33,908 nt of DNA from DATKDU01 sp035512595 (GCA_035512595.1 DATKDU010000109.1:1-33908), one strand, 5' to 3'. Shown: positions 6,394-15,148, counted from the first letter of the stretch. Notes: generated from the sequence alone by a model not told the origin. Made by a program: numbers and translations.

Positions 6394-8367
6394 ATGCCCG
6401 CCACCAAAACAGTCAATGGCGTCCCTTCCGGCCTGACCGGGGATCTCTTGGCGCTCCTCGGGGGTCCCGTCCAGCGCCGGTTAGCGCAGTGGGGCAAGCT
6501 CCTGGCGCAAATCAACGACCTGGAGCCGGTCCTCCAGCAGGAGGATTCCAAAGACCTCCGGAAAAGAAGCCTGTCGCTGCGTTACCGGGCTAAGAGCGGC
6601 GAAAAACTCCAGCGGCTGCTCCCCGAGGCCTACGCCCTGGTCCGCGAATCATCGCGCCGCACGATCGGCCTACGCCACTTCGACGTCCAATTGATCGGCG
6701 GCATGGCGCTGTTCCACGGCTGCATTGCCGAGATGGAGACCGGCGAAGGGAAAACGCTGACGGCCACGCTCCCCATGTACTTGCACGCGCTCACGGGCAA
6801 GGGCGCGCACCTTGCGACCGTGAACGATTACCTGGCGGAGCGCGACGCCAACTTGTTGCGGCCGGTGTACGAGCTGCTCGGACTCTCGACCGGCGTGATT
6901 CTCACGCCGATGCGGTCCGAAGAGCGCCGGAAGAATTACGCCTGCGACATCACCTACGGGACCGCCAAGGAATTCGGCTTCGATTTCCTTCGTGACCGGC
7001 TGCTTTTGCGGCGGATGGGGGCGCTCCAGACGAGCCTCCTGGGGGAAATCACCGGCACGCCGTTCGAGTCCAGCGGCGGCGAGCTGCCCGTGCAGCGCGG
7101 CGCTCATTTCTGCCTGGTCGATGAAGTGGACAGCATTCTGATCGACGAGGCCCGCACGCCGCTGATCATCGGCTCGCTGGGGGACAAGACGGTCGAGAAG
7201 ATCGTCACCATGTACCGCTGGAGCGCCGAGATGGCCTCGCGGTTCGAGGACCACCACCACTTCGACTACGAGCACGAGGACAAAAAAGTCGAGCTCACGG
7301 CCGCCGGCCGGCAGCTCGTGCGGACGCTTCCCAAGCCCGACGTGCTCAGCACGGCCGGGTTGATCGACCTGTATCAGTACATCGAGCGGGCGATCAGGGT
7401 CGCCCGCGATTTCCACCTCGACCGGCATTACGTCGTCAACGAAGGGGAGATCGTCATCGTCGATGAAAATACCGGCCGCCTGGCGGAAGGGCGCAAATGG
7501 CGCGACGGCATTCATCAGGCAATCGAGGCTAAGGAGCAGATCGAAGTCACCGTGCCGACGGGCCAGGCCGCGCGGATCACGGTGCAGGACCTCTTCCTGC
7601 GGTACCAGCATCTGGCGGGAATGACCGGCACCGCGATGAGCGCCGCCCGCGAGTTCAAGAAGGTCTACAAGATGCGAGTCATTCCCGTGCCGACCAACCA
7701 GCCCTGCGTGCGGAAAATGCTGCCAGATCGCGTGTTCGGCACGGAAGACGCCAAGTGGCGGGCAATCGTCGAGGAGACGCGCGAACTGCACTTGCAGGGG
7801 CGGCCCGTACTGATCGGCACGCGGTCGATCAGCAAGTCGCACCTGCTATCGACCATGCTCACCGACACCGGCATTCCGCACCAGGTGCTCAACGCTCACG
7901 AAGTGGCCAAGGAAGCGGAGATCGTCGCGCTGGCCGGCCAGCCGGGACGCGTCACCGTGGCCACGAACATGGCCGGCCGCGGCACCGACATCAAGCTCGG
8001 TCCGGGCGTGGCGGACCTCGGCGGCCTGCACGTGATTTGCACCGAATTGCACGATTCGGCCCGCATCGACCGCCAGCTTATGGGACGCTGCGCGCGGCAG
8101 GGAGACCCGGGAACCGTACGGCAGTACATGTCCCTGGATGACGACGTGATCCGCACCGGCCACGGCCCGGACAAAGCGGAACAAATGGCCAAGCTCGGAG
8201 TGAATGGCGCCGCTGCACAGCCGTACCTGGGGTTCCTCAAGCGGGCCCAACGGAAAGTCGAGCGCCGCCACTGGCGCGACCGCTTCATCTTGCTGTACCA
8301 TGAAAAGGAGCGGAAGAAGATGCAGCAGGAGATGGGGCAGGATCCGTACCTCGATACACCCGATTAG
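6394..8367 (+). CDS. Shortened SecA-like preprotein translocase ATPase
   Basis: This 657-residue SecA paralogue keeps the motor core: Walker A METGEGKT (114-121), Walker B/DEAD variant DEVDSILIDEART (243-255), the preprotein-crosslinking region with VDENTGRLAEGRKWRDGIHQ (356-375), LAGMTGTA (407-414), NMAGRGTDIKL (525-535) and a final RQGDPG (568-573). Ordinary SecA is about 800-1000 residues; here only about 85 residues follow the last motor motif, so most of the helical scaffold/wing and the C-terminal zinc tail are missing. It should bind and hydrolyse ATP, and may drive a specialised export route as accessory SecA2 proteins do, or act outside SecYEG. It heads a co-directional cluster of adaptor and protease genes. 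The first in-frame ATG (6331) lies in non-conserved sequence; 6394 is preferred. It could not replace a housekeeping SecA, which must lie elsewhere. Confidence 0.88.
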   Translation: MPATKTVNGVPSGLTGDLLALLGGPVQRRLAQWGKLLAQINDLEPVLQQEDSKDLRKRSLSLRYRAKSGEKLQRLLPEAYALVRESSRRTIGLRHFDVQLIGGMALFHGCIAEMETGEGKTLTATLPMYLHALTGKGAHLATVNDYLAERDANLLRPVYELLGLSTGVILTPMRSEERRKNYACDITYGTAKEFGFDFLRDRLLLRRMGALQTSLLGEITGTPFESSGGELPVQRGAHFCLVDEVDSILIDEARTPLIIGSLGDKTVEKIVTMYRWSAEMASRFEDHHHFDYEHEDKKVELTAAGRQLVRTLPKPDVLSTAGLIDLYQYIERAIRVARDFHLDRHYVVNEGEIVIVDENTGRLAEGRKWRDGIHQAIEAKEQIEVTVPTGQAARITVQDLFLRYQHLAGMTGTAMSAAREFKKVYKMRVIPVPTNQPCVRKMLPDRVFGTEDAKWRAIVEETRELHLQGRPVLIGTRSISKSHLLSTMLTDTGIPHQVLNAHEVAKEAEIVALAGQPGRVTVATNMAGRGTDIKLGPGVADLGGLHVICTELHDSARIDRQLMGRCARQGDPGTVRQYMSLDDDVIRTGHGPDKAEQMAKLGVNGAAAQPYLGFLKRAQRKVERRHWRDRFILLYHEKERKKMQQEMGQDPYLDTPD

Positions 8368-8651
8368 GTTTGGCCCAGGCTTTGCATAAAGCCCCGCCAC
8401 TCCTCGGATGGGCCTGCCATTGCGGCACGGAAACCTGCAAGTCTTGCAGCCGCTACAACCCGAACTTGTAAACGCTACTCGCGAGGCCGGCAGTTCCTCG
8501 CTCTTTAGCTTCTGGCCAAAGCGACGAGTAACCTGGCGTGGCCAACGGCAGTCGCGCTACCGCAAGCTAGATTACCTAAGTTGCCGATTGCCCTAACTGC
8601 TGACTGCACTGTAACTTGGGCTATTAGCATTCCGCGACAACAGGGAACGAG

Positions 8652-10733
8652 ATGTCCACCGGATCACCATCGATGAGCCAGGAAGAACGGGGCGACAGCC
8701 TGGAAAAAACCAAGCAGCAGATTCGCGGCCTGGTGGGTGAAATTGCCCAGCTTTCCAAAAGCGACCTGTCGCCGGAAGAATACTATGCTGCCTTTTTGCA
8801 GCGCGTGATCCAGGCGCTGGCCGCCGTCGGCGGGGCCGTGTGGGTCGTCGGCGAAGGGGGACAGCCGCAGCTCTCCTATCAAATCAACATCAGCCCAGGG
8901 CTGCTCGACTCCGATTCGGAAGATGCCGCCAAACACATCCGCCTGCTGAGCTACATCCTGGCCTCGAAGGAGGCCAAGCTCATCCCGCCGATGTCGAGCG
9001 CTTCCGATGAGCGCGTCGGCGGCAATCCGACCGAGAGGCTGCTGGTCGTCGCGCCGATGGGACACGATGGCCAGACGGAAGGGCTGGTAGAAATCTTCCA
9101 GCGCCCCGATACGCAGCCTGCCACGCAGCGCGGCTATCTCAAGTTCCTCGTGCAGATGTGCGAGCTGACGGCCGAGTGGCTCAAGAACCGCAAGCTGCGG
9201 CATTTCACCGACCGCCATTCGCTGTGGTCCCAGGCCGACCAGTTCGCCAAGGCGGCGCACGACAGCCTCGATGTCCGCACGACGTGCTATACGATCGTCA
9301 ACGAAGGGCGGCGGCTGATGGGCTGCGACCGCGTGACGATCGCCATCCTCCGCCGCGGTCACTGCCGCGTGGAGGCGGTCAGCGGCCAGGACACAATGGA
9401 CAACCGATCCAACGTGGTCACGCTGCTGGGGAAGCTGGCGACGCGGGTCGTGGCGTCGGGGGAGCCGCTGTGGTACTCGGGCTCGACGGAGGATCTGCCG
9501 CCGCAGATCGAGCAGGCGATCGAAGAGTACGTCGATCAATCGTATACCAAGTCGCTGGCGGTCATTCCGCTCCGCAAGCCGCAGCCGTCCGACACGGTGC
9601 AGCACGAGCAGCAGCAGCGCGGGGCGGTCCCGGACAACACGGCCGCCCCGACCGGCGAGATCATCGGCGCGCTGATCATCGAGCAGATCGAGAGCGACAT
9701 TCCCCGCGAGATTTTGAATCCGCGACTCGACCTGGTCTACGAGCATTCCAGCCGGGCCCTGACCAACGCCCTCGATCACAGCAGCCTGTTCTTGATGCCG
9801 CTGTGGCGGGCGATCGGCAAGAGCAAGTGGGTAGTGCAGGCGCGGACCCTGCCCAAGACGATCGTGATCACGACGGTGCTGGTCGTGGCGCTGATTGCCT
9901 CGATCGTCGTGCCGTGGGAATTCGACATGCGGGCCAAGGGATCGCTCCAGCCGGTGACTAAATCGCAAATCTATGCTCCCGAAGACGCGCGGGTTGGGGA
10001 AGTGCACGTGGACAGCAATCAACCCGTCGAGGCGGAACAGGTTCTGGTCGTGCTGGAGAGCGATGAGCTGAAGCAGCAGATGACGAAAGTTCAAGGCGAT
10101 CTAAGCCAAGCCAAAGAAGCCGTGAGTTCGCTGCTCAAGCAGCGCACCTCAAGAGCGCGGACGTCCGACTCGGAATTGGACCAGATCAATCGAGACTATG
10201 GCACGTGGCTGCTTCGCATGGAGCACGCACAGCAGGAGCTCGACGTTCTTCGTGAGCGCGAAGACGCTCTCACCGTCCGCAGCCCGATTGCCGGTCGGAT
10301 CGTCACCTGGGACGTCAAGCGGACACTCGAGCGGCGGCCCGTCGGCGTCGGTCAGGTGCTGATGACCATCGCCGCCGAGGACACCGACTATGAAGTCGAG
10401 CTCTATATGCCCGAGCGGCGAGTCAAGCACCTGACGAGCTACCGCAATGCCGTCAAAGCGAAGGATCCGAGTGCCGACCTGGACGTCGATTTCATCCTGA
10501 TGACCGATCCGGGGGTGTACTACCAGGGGAAGGTGGTCGAGGTGAATCCGGCCGCCGAGCCGCACGAGGAACACGGCAACATGGTGCGGATCAAGGTCCA
10601 GCCCGCTCAACCGGTGCTGCACCCCCGCCCCGGCACCACGGTGACGGCCGACGTTCACTGCGGCACAGCGCCGTTCATTTACTCCATGCTGCACGAAGCG
10701 TGGGAATGGCTGGAGGCGAACGTGCTGTTCTGA
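8652..10733 (+). CDS. GAF-domain sensor fused to HlyD-type membrane fusion adaptor
   Basis: In this 693-residue protein, residues about 40-180 and 195-375 look like two GAF domains (for example TCYTIVNEGRRLMGCDRVTI and GEIIGALIIEQIE). A transmembrane helix follows at 401-421 (PKTIVITTVLVVALIASIVV). After it come a lipoyl half (ARVGEVHVDSNQPVEAEQVL), a coiled coil, the second lipoyl half (LTVRSPIAGRIVTW) and beta-barrel segments, the HlyD/periplasmic adaptor order. A cytoplasmic small-molecule-sensing half joined to a periplasmic adaptor half is unusual. It may gate or tether an export machine in response to a ligand (inference). It starts 284 nt after the secA-like stop; the ribosome site is weak (CAGGGAACGAG). 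Confidence 0.88.
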   Translation: MSTGSPSMSQEERGDSLEKTKQQIRGLVGEIAQLSKSDLSPEEYYAAFLQRVIQALAAVGGAVWVVGEGGQPQLSYQINISPGLLDSDSEDAAKHIRLLSYILASKEAKLIPPMSSASDERVGGNPTERLLVVAPMGHDGQTEGLVEIFQRPDTQPATQRGYLKFLVQMCELTAEWLKNRKLRHFTDRHSLWSQADQFAKAAHDSLDVRTTCYTIVNEGRRLMGCDRVTIAILRRGHCRVEAVSGQDTMDNRSNVVTLLGKLATRVVASGEPLWYSGSTEDLPPQIEQAIEEYVDQSYTKSLAVIPLRKPQPSDTVQHEQQQRGAVPDNTAAPTGEIIGALIIEQIESDIPREILNPRLDLVYEHSSRALTNALDHSSLFLMPLWRAIGKSKWVVQARTLPKTIVITTVLVVALIASIVVPWEFDMRAKGSLQPVTKSQIYAPEDARVGEVHVDSNQPVEAEQVLVVLESDELKQQMTKVQGDLSQAKEAVSSLLKQRTSRARTSDSELDQINRDYGTWLLRMEHAQQELDVLREREDALTVRSPIAGRIVTWDVKRTLERRPVGVGQVLMTIAAEDTDYEVELYMPERRVKHLTSYRNAVKAKDPSADLDVDFILMTDPGVYYQGKVVEVNPAAEPHEEHGNMVRIKVQPAQPVLHPRPGTTVTADVHCGTAPFIYSMLHEAWEWLEANVLF

Positions 10734-10763
10734 TTGCCGCCTACTGAAGGGACAACTTATTGC

Positions 10764-10804
10764 GGTGGGCCGGCGGCCGCCGAGGCGGCCTGGTCCCACC
10801 CTAC
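10764..10804. repeat. GTAG-type palindromic repeat (REP-like)
   Basis: A long imperfect palindrome, GGTGGGCC..GGCCGCC-ga-GGCGGCC..GGTCCCACC, closed by CTAC (GTAG on the minus strand). It fills the spacer between the two adaptor genes and could also fold as an RNA hairpin that lowers downstream transcription. Confidence 0.65.
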
Positions 10805-10844
10805 AAGCGACTAGCGAACACGGATCGATCTGGAGAATTGGAAC

Positions 10845-12236
10845 ATGAACAAGAAATTGACATTTGTGGCTGTGGCGGCAGTGGGCGTTGTGGTCGTGGC
10901 CACCTGGAGCATCGCGCAGGCCCCCAAGGACTCATCGTCCAGCGGCACCAGCGCCCCCGCAGCGCGGACCACCTCCTCGGGCACCCAGCCGGGCATCGAT
11001 TCCTCCCTGGCGCCGTTCCGCGGCGGCTCTACGTCGCGCAGCGATTCGCTGCCCAGTGCTTCCTCGGCTGCGACGAGCATCCGCATCGAGCACGCCCTCG
11101 TCACTTCGCTCGACCCGATCAAGCTGCCGGCCCGCGATGCCGGCGCCATCCGCGAAATCACGGTGAAGAAAGGGATGGAGGTCAAGGTGGACGACGTCCT
11201 GGGGCAGCTTGACGACCGCGACTCTCAGATCAAGCGCAGGATCGCCGAGCTCGAGCGCGATGCCGCTAAGATTCAAGCCGACAGCACCGCCCAGATCGAC
11301 GCAGCCAAGAAGGGGGAAGAGGTCACCAGGGAGAACTTGAAAGCTAACGAAGAGATTTTTCGCAAAAGCCCGGGTGCGATCTCGCCGTTTGATATGCGCC
11401 GGTCGAAGTTTGAATGGGAACGGTCCCTGGCCCAGATTGCCGTCGCCGAAGTGGAGAAGGCGGTCGCTTACGCCACGCAGCTTGCCAAGGAGGGGCAGAT
11501 CGAAGGGGCCGACAACGAAATCGAGCGCCGCAAGATCGTGGCGCCGATCGACGGCTTCGTCAATGAGGTTTACCGGCACAAGGGGGAATGGTGCCAGCCC
11601 GGCGATCCGGTGCTGGAACTCGTCCGCATGGATCGGCTGGAGATCGAAGGGTTTGTGTATGCCGCGGACGCGTCCCCCTCCAAAGTTCTGGGCAAGCCGG
11701 TGGACGTGGTGGTCGAGCTTGCCGGAGGCGAGTCCTACAAGGCCAGCAGCACGATCTCCTTTGCCAGCCCGGTGTTGGAAGGCTCGGGGCGCATTCGCCA
11801 GTTCCGCGTCTCGACCGAGATCGACAACAAAAAAGTGCCGGGGGAAGACGGGAAGATGCACTGGCTGATCCAGCCCGGCACCGAAGCGGAGATGATCATC
11901 CATTACAATCCGCCCCCCGCCAGGCCGGTGATCGCTCCGAAAACCCCGGCTGGCACGAAGAGCGGCTTGCCCGGATCGAAGGTCGAAGCCTTCAAACCGG
12001 CGACGCCGGACGCTGGTGCGAAGGAGGACGCGAAATCGGAACCGAAATCAGAAGCGAAGGGCGCGACGAAGGACGGTGCCGCCAAGCCGGAAAAGGTGGA
12101 CAAAGCCGAACCGTCCAAGTCGGATGAGTCCAAAGCCGGCGGCGACGCGAAGGAATCGACCAAGTCCGGCGATACGACCAAACCCGCCGAGAAGAACGGC
12201 AAAGAGCCGGCCAAGTCCGCAACGATCAAGCTCTGA
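10845..12236 (+). CDS. HlyD-family periplasmic adaptor with Lys/Glu-rich tail
   Basis: This 463-residue protein has a signal or anchor segment (MNKKLTFVAVAAVGVVVVAT), a lipoyl half (AREITVKKGMEVKVDDVLGQ region, about 100-125), a long alpha-helical hairpin (about 125-225), the second lipoyl half (RKIVAPIDGFVNEVYRHKGE) and beta-barrel segments, ending in a low-complexity tail of about 100 residues rich in Lys, Glu, Ala, Ser and Pro. Such proteins bridge inner-membrane exporters to outer-membrane channels. No inner-membrane pump (ABC, MFS, RND) or TolC-like gene is beside it. GGAG at 10832-10835 gives a 9-nt spacing to ATG. The charged tail could contact peptidoglycan or a partner protein. Confidence 0.9.
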   Translation: MNKKLTFVAVAAVGVVVVATWSIAQAPKDSSSSGTSAPAARTTSSGTQPGIDSSLAPFRGGSTSRSDSLPSASSAATSIRIEHALVTSLDPIKLPARDAGAIREITVKKGMEVKVDDVLGQLDDRDSQIKRRIAELERDAAKIQADSTAQIDAAKKGEEVTRENLKANEEIFRKSPGAISPFDMRRSKFEWERSLAQIAVAEVEKAVAYATQLAKEGQIEGADNEIERRKIVAPIDGFVNEVYRHKGEWCQPGDPVLELVRMDRLEIEGFVYAADASPSKVLGKPVDVVVELAGGESYKASSTISFASPVLEGSGRIRQFRVSTEIDNKKVPGEDGKMHWLIQPGTEAEMIIHYNPPPARPVIAPKTPAGTKSGLPGSKVEAFKPATPDAGAKEDAKSEPKSEAKGATKDGAAKPEKVDKAEPSKSDESKAGGDAKESTKSGDTTKPAEKNGKEPAKSATIKL

Positions 12237-12247
12237 CCGGATATGGG

Positions 12248-12366
12248 ACACAGATCCCGCAGATCGTCACAGATTACGGCGGCCAGACGGAGTTTCGATC
12301 TGTGCAAATCTGTCCAATCCGCGTCCCAATTTGACCCCTGAACCCTGACCCCTTTCCCCTTCCCCC
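12248..12366. repeat. Inverted 10-nt-period array followed by heptad array
   Basis: 12248-12277 reads as three 10-nt units (ACACAGATCC, CGCAGATCGT, CACAGATTAC). 12297 onward holds the complementary pattern (GATCTGTGCA, AATCTGTCCA), so the two arms can pair. 12332-12366 is five heptamers: TGACCCC, TGAACCC, TGACCCC, TTTCCCC, TTCCCCC. The GTG start of the next gene follows after 2 nt, so that gene has no purine-rich ribosome site. Confidence 0.65.
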
Positions 12367-12368
12367 CC

Positions 12369-14606
12369 GTGGCCACCCTCGCCGAAAGCCTCGTCAGCTC
12401 CACTAGCCGCCCGCTGCTCTTGCGGGCCCGGCCGGATTTGACTGCGCGAAGGCATCGCTACCACGGCAGCGCCTTCTGGGTCGTCAAGGAGCCGGTGGGG
12501 CTCAACTACTTTCGCTTTCACGAAGAGGAGTACGCCATCCTGCAAATGCTCGATGGCCGCACCAGCCTGGAAGAAATCAAGGAGCAGTTCGAGCAGCAGT
12601 TCCAGCCACAGAAGATCACCTACCACGACCTCCTGCAATTCGTCGGCATGCTGCACCGCAGCGGCCTGGTGATTAGCGAGGCGGGCGGACAAGGGAAGCA
12701 GCTTGTCAAACGCCGCAACGAGAAGAAGTGGCGCGAACTACGTGGGAGGCTGACCAATGTCTTCGCCCTTCGCTTTCGCGGCGTCGATCCCGAGCGGTTT
12801 CTCAACTGGCTTTACAAATACGCCGGCTGGTTCTTCACCTGGCCCGCCGTCTTGTGCGTGATGCTGATCGGCCTGGCCGCGCTCACGCTGGTGACCGTCA
12901 ACTTCGACGTCTTCCAGAGCCGCCTGCCGGCCTTTCACGAATTTTTTGGCCCCAAGAACTGGTTCTGGCTGGGGATCACGATGGGCGTGGTCAAGGTGCT
13001 GCACGAATTCGGCCACGGCCTGTCGTGCAAGCATTTTGGCGGCGAATGCCACGAGCTGGGTGGGATGCTGCTGGTGCTGACCCCCGCCTTGTACTGCAAC
13101 GTCTCCGACTCGTGGATGCTCCCCAACAAGTGGCACCGGGCCGCGATCGGCGCGGCCGGCATGTACGTTGAGCTGTTCCTGGCGTCGATCGCCACCTTCC
13201 TGTGGTGGTTCTCCTCCCCCGGCCTCTTAAACCATATCTGCCTGTCGGTGATGTTCATCTGCTCGGTGAGCACTCTGATCTTCAACGGCAATCCTTTGCT
13301 CCGGTTCGACGGCTACTACATCCTGATGGACCTTTTGGAAATCCCCAATTTGCGGCAGAAGTCCAGCGAGATTCTCAAGCGGTACATGAAGGAATGGTGC
13401 CTGGGGCTGGAGCAGCCGGAGAATCCGTTCCTGCCCCAAGGGAACCGCTGGCTGTTTGCCGTCTACACCGTGGCGGCAGTCTCCTACCGCTGGCTGGTGA
13501 CGTTTTCGATCCTGATGTTTCTCAACAAGGTGTTCGAGCCGTACGGCCTGAAGATCATCGGCCAGACAATCGCGCTGGTGGGCTTGTTCGGCCTGGTCGT
13601 GCAGCCTCTGTGGTCGCTGTGGAAGTTTCTCTATACGCCGGGGAGTCTCACCAAAGTGAAAAAGAACCACGTTCTCGCGACGATCGGGGTGATAGCGGCG
13701 ATCCTGCTCTTCGTGCTGTTTGTGCCCCTGCCGTTTTCGGTGAAATGCGTCTTTGAGGTGCAGCCCCGCGGCGGCAAGCAGGTGTTTGCCGGCGTGGCGG
13801 GCGAGCTCCAGGAGATCAAGGCCCGGCCGGGGGACACGGTCTCTGAGGGGGACGTGATCCTGGTCATGGACAACCCGCGGCTCCGCTGGGAACTCCAGTC
13901 GCTCGCCGGCCGCCGCGATGAAGCCAAGCAGGCGCTGGCCGACTTGCGCCGGGCCCGCTTCAGCGATCCGACTGCCGGCGAGCAAATCGAACAAGCCGTC
14001 GAGACCTTGGCGGCCGCGGAAAAGCAGCTTGCCGACAAGCAGGCCGAAGTCGATCGGCTGACGGTCACCGCCCCGCGCGGCGGCGTGATCATCCCGGTGC
14101 CGCAGAAGGTGGACAAGGCGGCCCAGGCCGAAGGGCGGCTCCCCGGCTGGTCGGGCTCCCCGTTTGACGAAAAGAACCTGTCCGCCTGGCTCGAGCCGAC
14201 CGATCTGCTCTGCCAGGTCGGCGATCCGCAGGCCCTGGAGGCCGTGCTGATCATCGACCAGACGTACATCGACCTGGTGCGGCCGAAGCACGCTGTTCGC
14301 GTGCTGCTGGAGGCGCAGACCGGCCGCGCCTTTGACACCGAGATTACCGAGATCGCTTCCAGCGAGGTGAAGCTGGTCTCCCCGGCGATGACGACGCAGC
14401 AGCAGGGGCGGCTGGAAGCCAAGACCGATCCCAGCGGGATGATGAAGCCGCTCAGCACTTCGTACCAGGCGCGGGCCCCCTTGGGAGACGCGGTGAGTGC
14501 CGCTCAGGTCGGCATGCAAGGCCAAGCGCGGGTATACACCGGCTGGCAATCGGTCCGCTCGCGGCTCTATCGATATCTAGCGAAGACGTTCCATTTCGAC
14601 TTGTAG
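12369..14606 (+). CDS. PqqD-like/M50 zinc protease/HlyD-lipoyl fusion protein
   Basis: This 745-residue protein uses GTG as start. Residues about 35-105 (LNYFRFHEEEYAILQMLDGR..LHRSGLVIS) form a PqqD-like winged helix, a fold that binds peptide substrates in RiPP pathways. Transmembrane helices surround the site-2-protease motif HEFGH (212-216) and the second metal motif NGNPLLRFDG with Asp314, so the zinc site looks intact. After more membrane helices (about 350-450) comes a lipoyl/coiled-coil adaptor part (VAGELQEIKARPGDTVSEGD..LTVTAPRGGVIIP). Families with this order are annotated as putative peptide zinc metalloproteases and occur with exported, processed peptides. Likely role: inner-membrane cleavage or export coupled to the HlyD partners. 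No substrate peptide gene is recognised nearby. Confidence 0.9.
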   Translation: MATLAESLVSSTSRPLLLRARPDLTARRHRYHGSAFWVVKEPVGLNYFRFHEEEYAILQMLDGRTSLEEIKEQFEQQFQPQKITYHDLLQFVGMLHRSGLVISEAGGQGKQLVKRRNEKKWRELRGRLTNVFALRFRGVDPERFLNWLYKYAGWFFTWPAVLCVMLIGLAALTLVTVNFDVFQSRLPAFHEFFGPKNWFWLGITMGVVKVLHEFGHGLSCKHFGGECHELGGMLLVLTPALYCNVSDSWMLPNKWHRAAIGAAGMYVELFLASIATFLWWFSSPGLLNHICLSVMFICSVSTLIFNGNPLLRFDGYYILMDLLEIPNLRQKSSEILKRYMKEWCLGLEQPENPFLPQGNRWLFAVYTVAAVSYRWLVTFSILMFLNKVFEPYGLKIIGQTIALVGLFGLVVQPLWSLWKFLYTPGSLTKVKKNHVLATIGVIAAILLFVLFVPLPFSVKCVFEVQPRGGKQVFAGVAGELQEIKARPGDTVSEGDVILVMDNPRLRWELQSLAGRRDEAKQALADLRRARFSDPTAGEQIEQAVETLAAAEKQLADKQAEVDRLTVTAPRGGVIIPVPQKVDKAAQAEGRLPGWSGSPFDEKNLSAWLEPTDLLCQVGDPQALEAVLIIDQTYIDLVRPKHAVRVLLEAQTGRAFDTEITEIASSEVKLVSPAMTTQQQGRLEAKTDPSGMMKPLSTSYQARAPLGDAVSAAQVGMQGQARVYTGWQSVRSRLYRYLAKTFHFDL

Positions 14607-14653
14607 CACCATGGGTTCAGCGTTCGGGAGTCACAACTGATTTGGATTTCTTG

Positions 14654-14756
14654 ATTGCACATTGTCAATTGCAAATTCGCAATTCACAATTGCCAATTTG
14701 CAATGTTGCTTTTCTGACCTCTGACCTCCAAACCCTGAACCCTGAACCCTGAACCC
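14654..14756. repeat. Two heptanucleotide-period arrays
   Basis: 14654-14702 is seven consecutive heptamers beginning ATT (ATTGCAC, ATTGTCA, ATTGCAA, ATTCGCA, ATTCACA, ATTGCCA, ATTTGCA), with a weaker eighth. 14715-14756 is six more: TGACCTC twice, CAAACCC, then TGAACCC three times. They fill the spacer between the M50 gene and the DUF3467 gene. Confidence 0.8.
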
Positions 14757-14782
14757 TTCTTTTCACCCTAGGAGCATATTCC

Positions 14783-15148
14783 ATGGCCAAAAGCGAAAAC
14801 GCCCCCGATGCACCCGTCGTTGACGAGCCCAAGCCGGCCACCGCGCCGCCGCAACAGCAGTCCTTCCAGGTGGACGTGGACGACACACACGTCAACGCGG
14901 CCTACGCCAATTTCTGCCGCGTCACCGGCTCGCCGGAAGAGCTGATCATCGACTTCGGCCTCAACCCGCAGCCGGTGGGCGTGCCGAAGAACCCGATCGT
15001 CGTCACGCAGCGGGTGATTATCAACTACTACACGGCCAAGCGGCTGCTCCACGCCCTGTCCCTCTCCGTGCAGCGGCACGAAGCGGTCTTCGGCGTGCTG
15101 GAGACCGATATCCAGAAGCGGCTCAAGCAGCCGCAGAACCGGTCGTAA
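14783..15148 (+). CDS. DUF3467 family protein
   Basis: This 121-residue soluble protein has a Pro/Ala-rich lead, then the DUF3467 (PF11950) core: DDTHVNAAYANFCRVTGSPE, LIIDFGLNPQPVG, VTQRVIINYYTAKRLLHALS and a final helix with VLETDIQKRL. The family is small, cytoplasmic and of unknown function. AGGAG at 14770-14774 lies 8 nt before ATG. It is the last gene of the secA-like/HlyD/M50 cluster and is followed by a hairpin terminator, so it is probably co-transcribed with them and may be a regulator or chaperone of that apparatus (inference). Confidence 0.85.
   Translation: MAKSENAPDAPVVDEPKPATAPPQQQSFQVDVDDTHVNAAYANFCRVTGSPEELIIDFGLNPQPVGVPKNPIVVTQRVIINYYTAKRLLHALSLSVQRHEAVFGVLETDIQKRLKQPQNRS

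Noticed and set aside
6394..8367. Housekeeping secA
   Set aside because: It is far too short at the C-terminus and lies in an adaptor/protease cluster.
8664..10094. 476-residue minus-strand open frame
   Set aside because: It is antisense to the GAF-HlyD gene, which has clear domains; the shadow is Arg/Leu/Asp-rich with no motif.
14654..14756. CRISPR array
   Set aside because: Units are 7 nt with no spacers.
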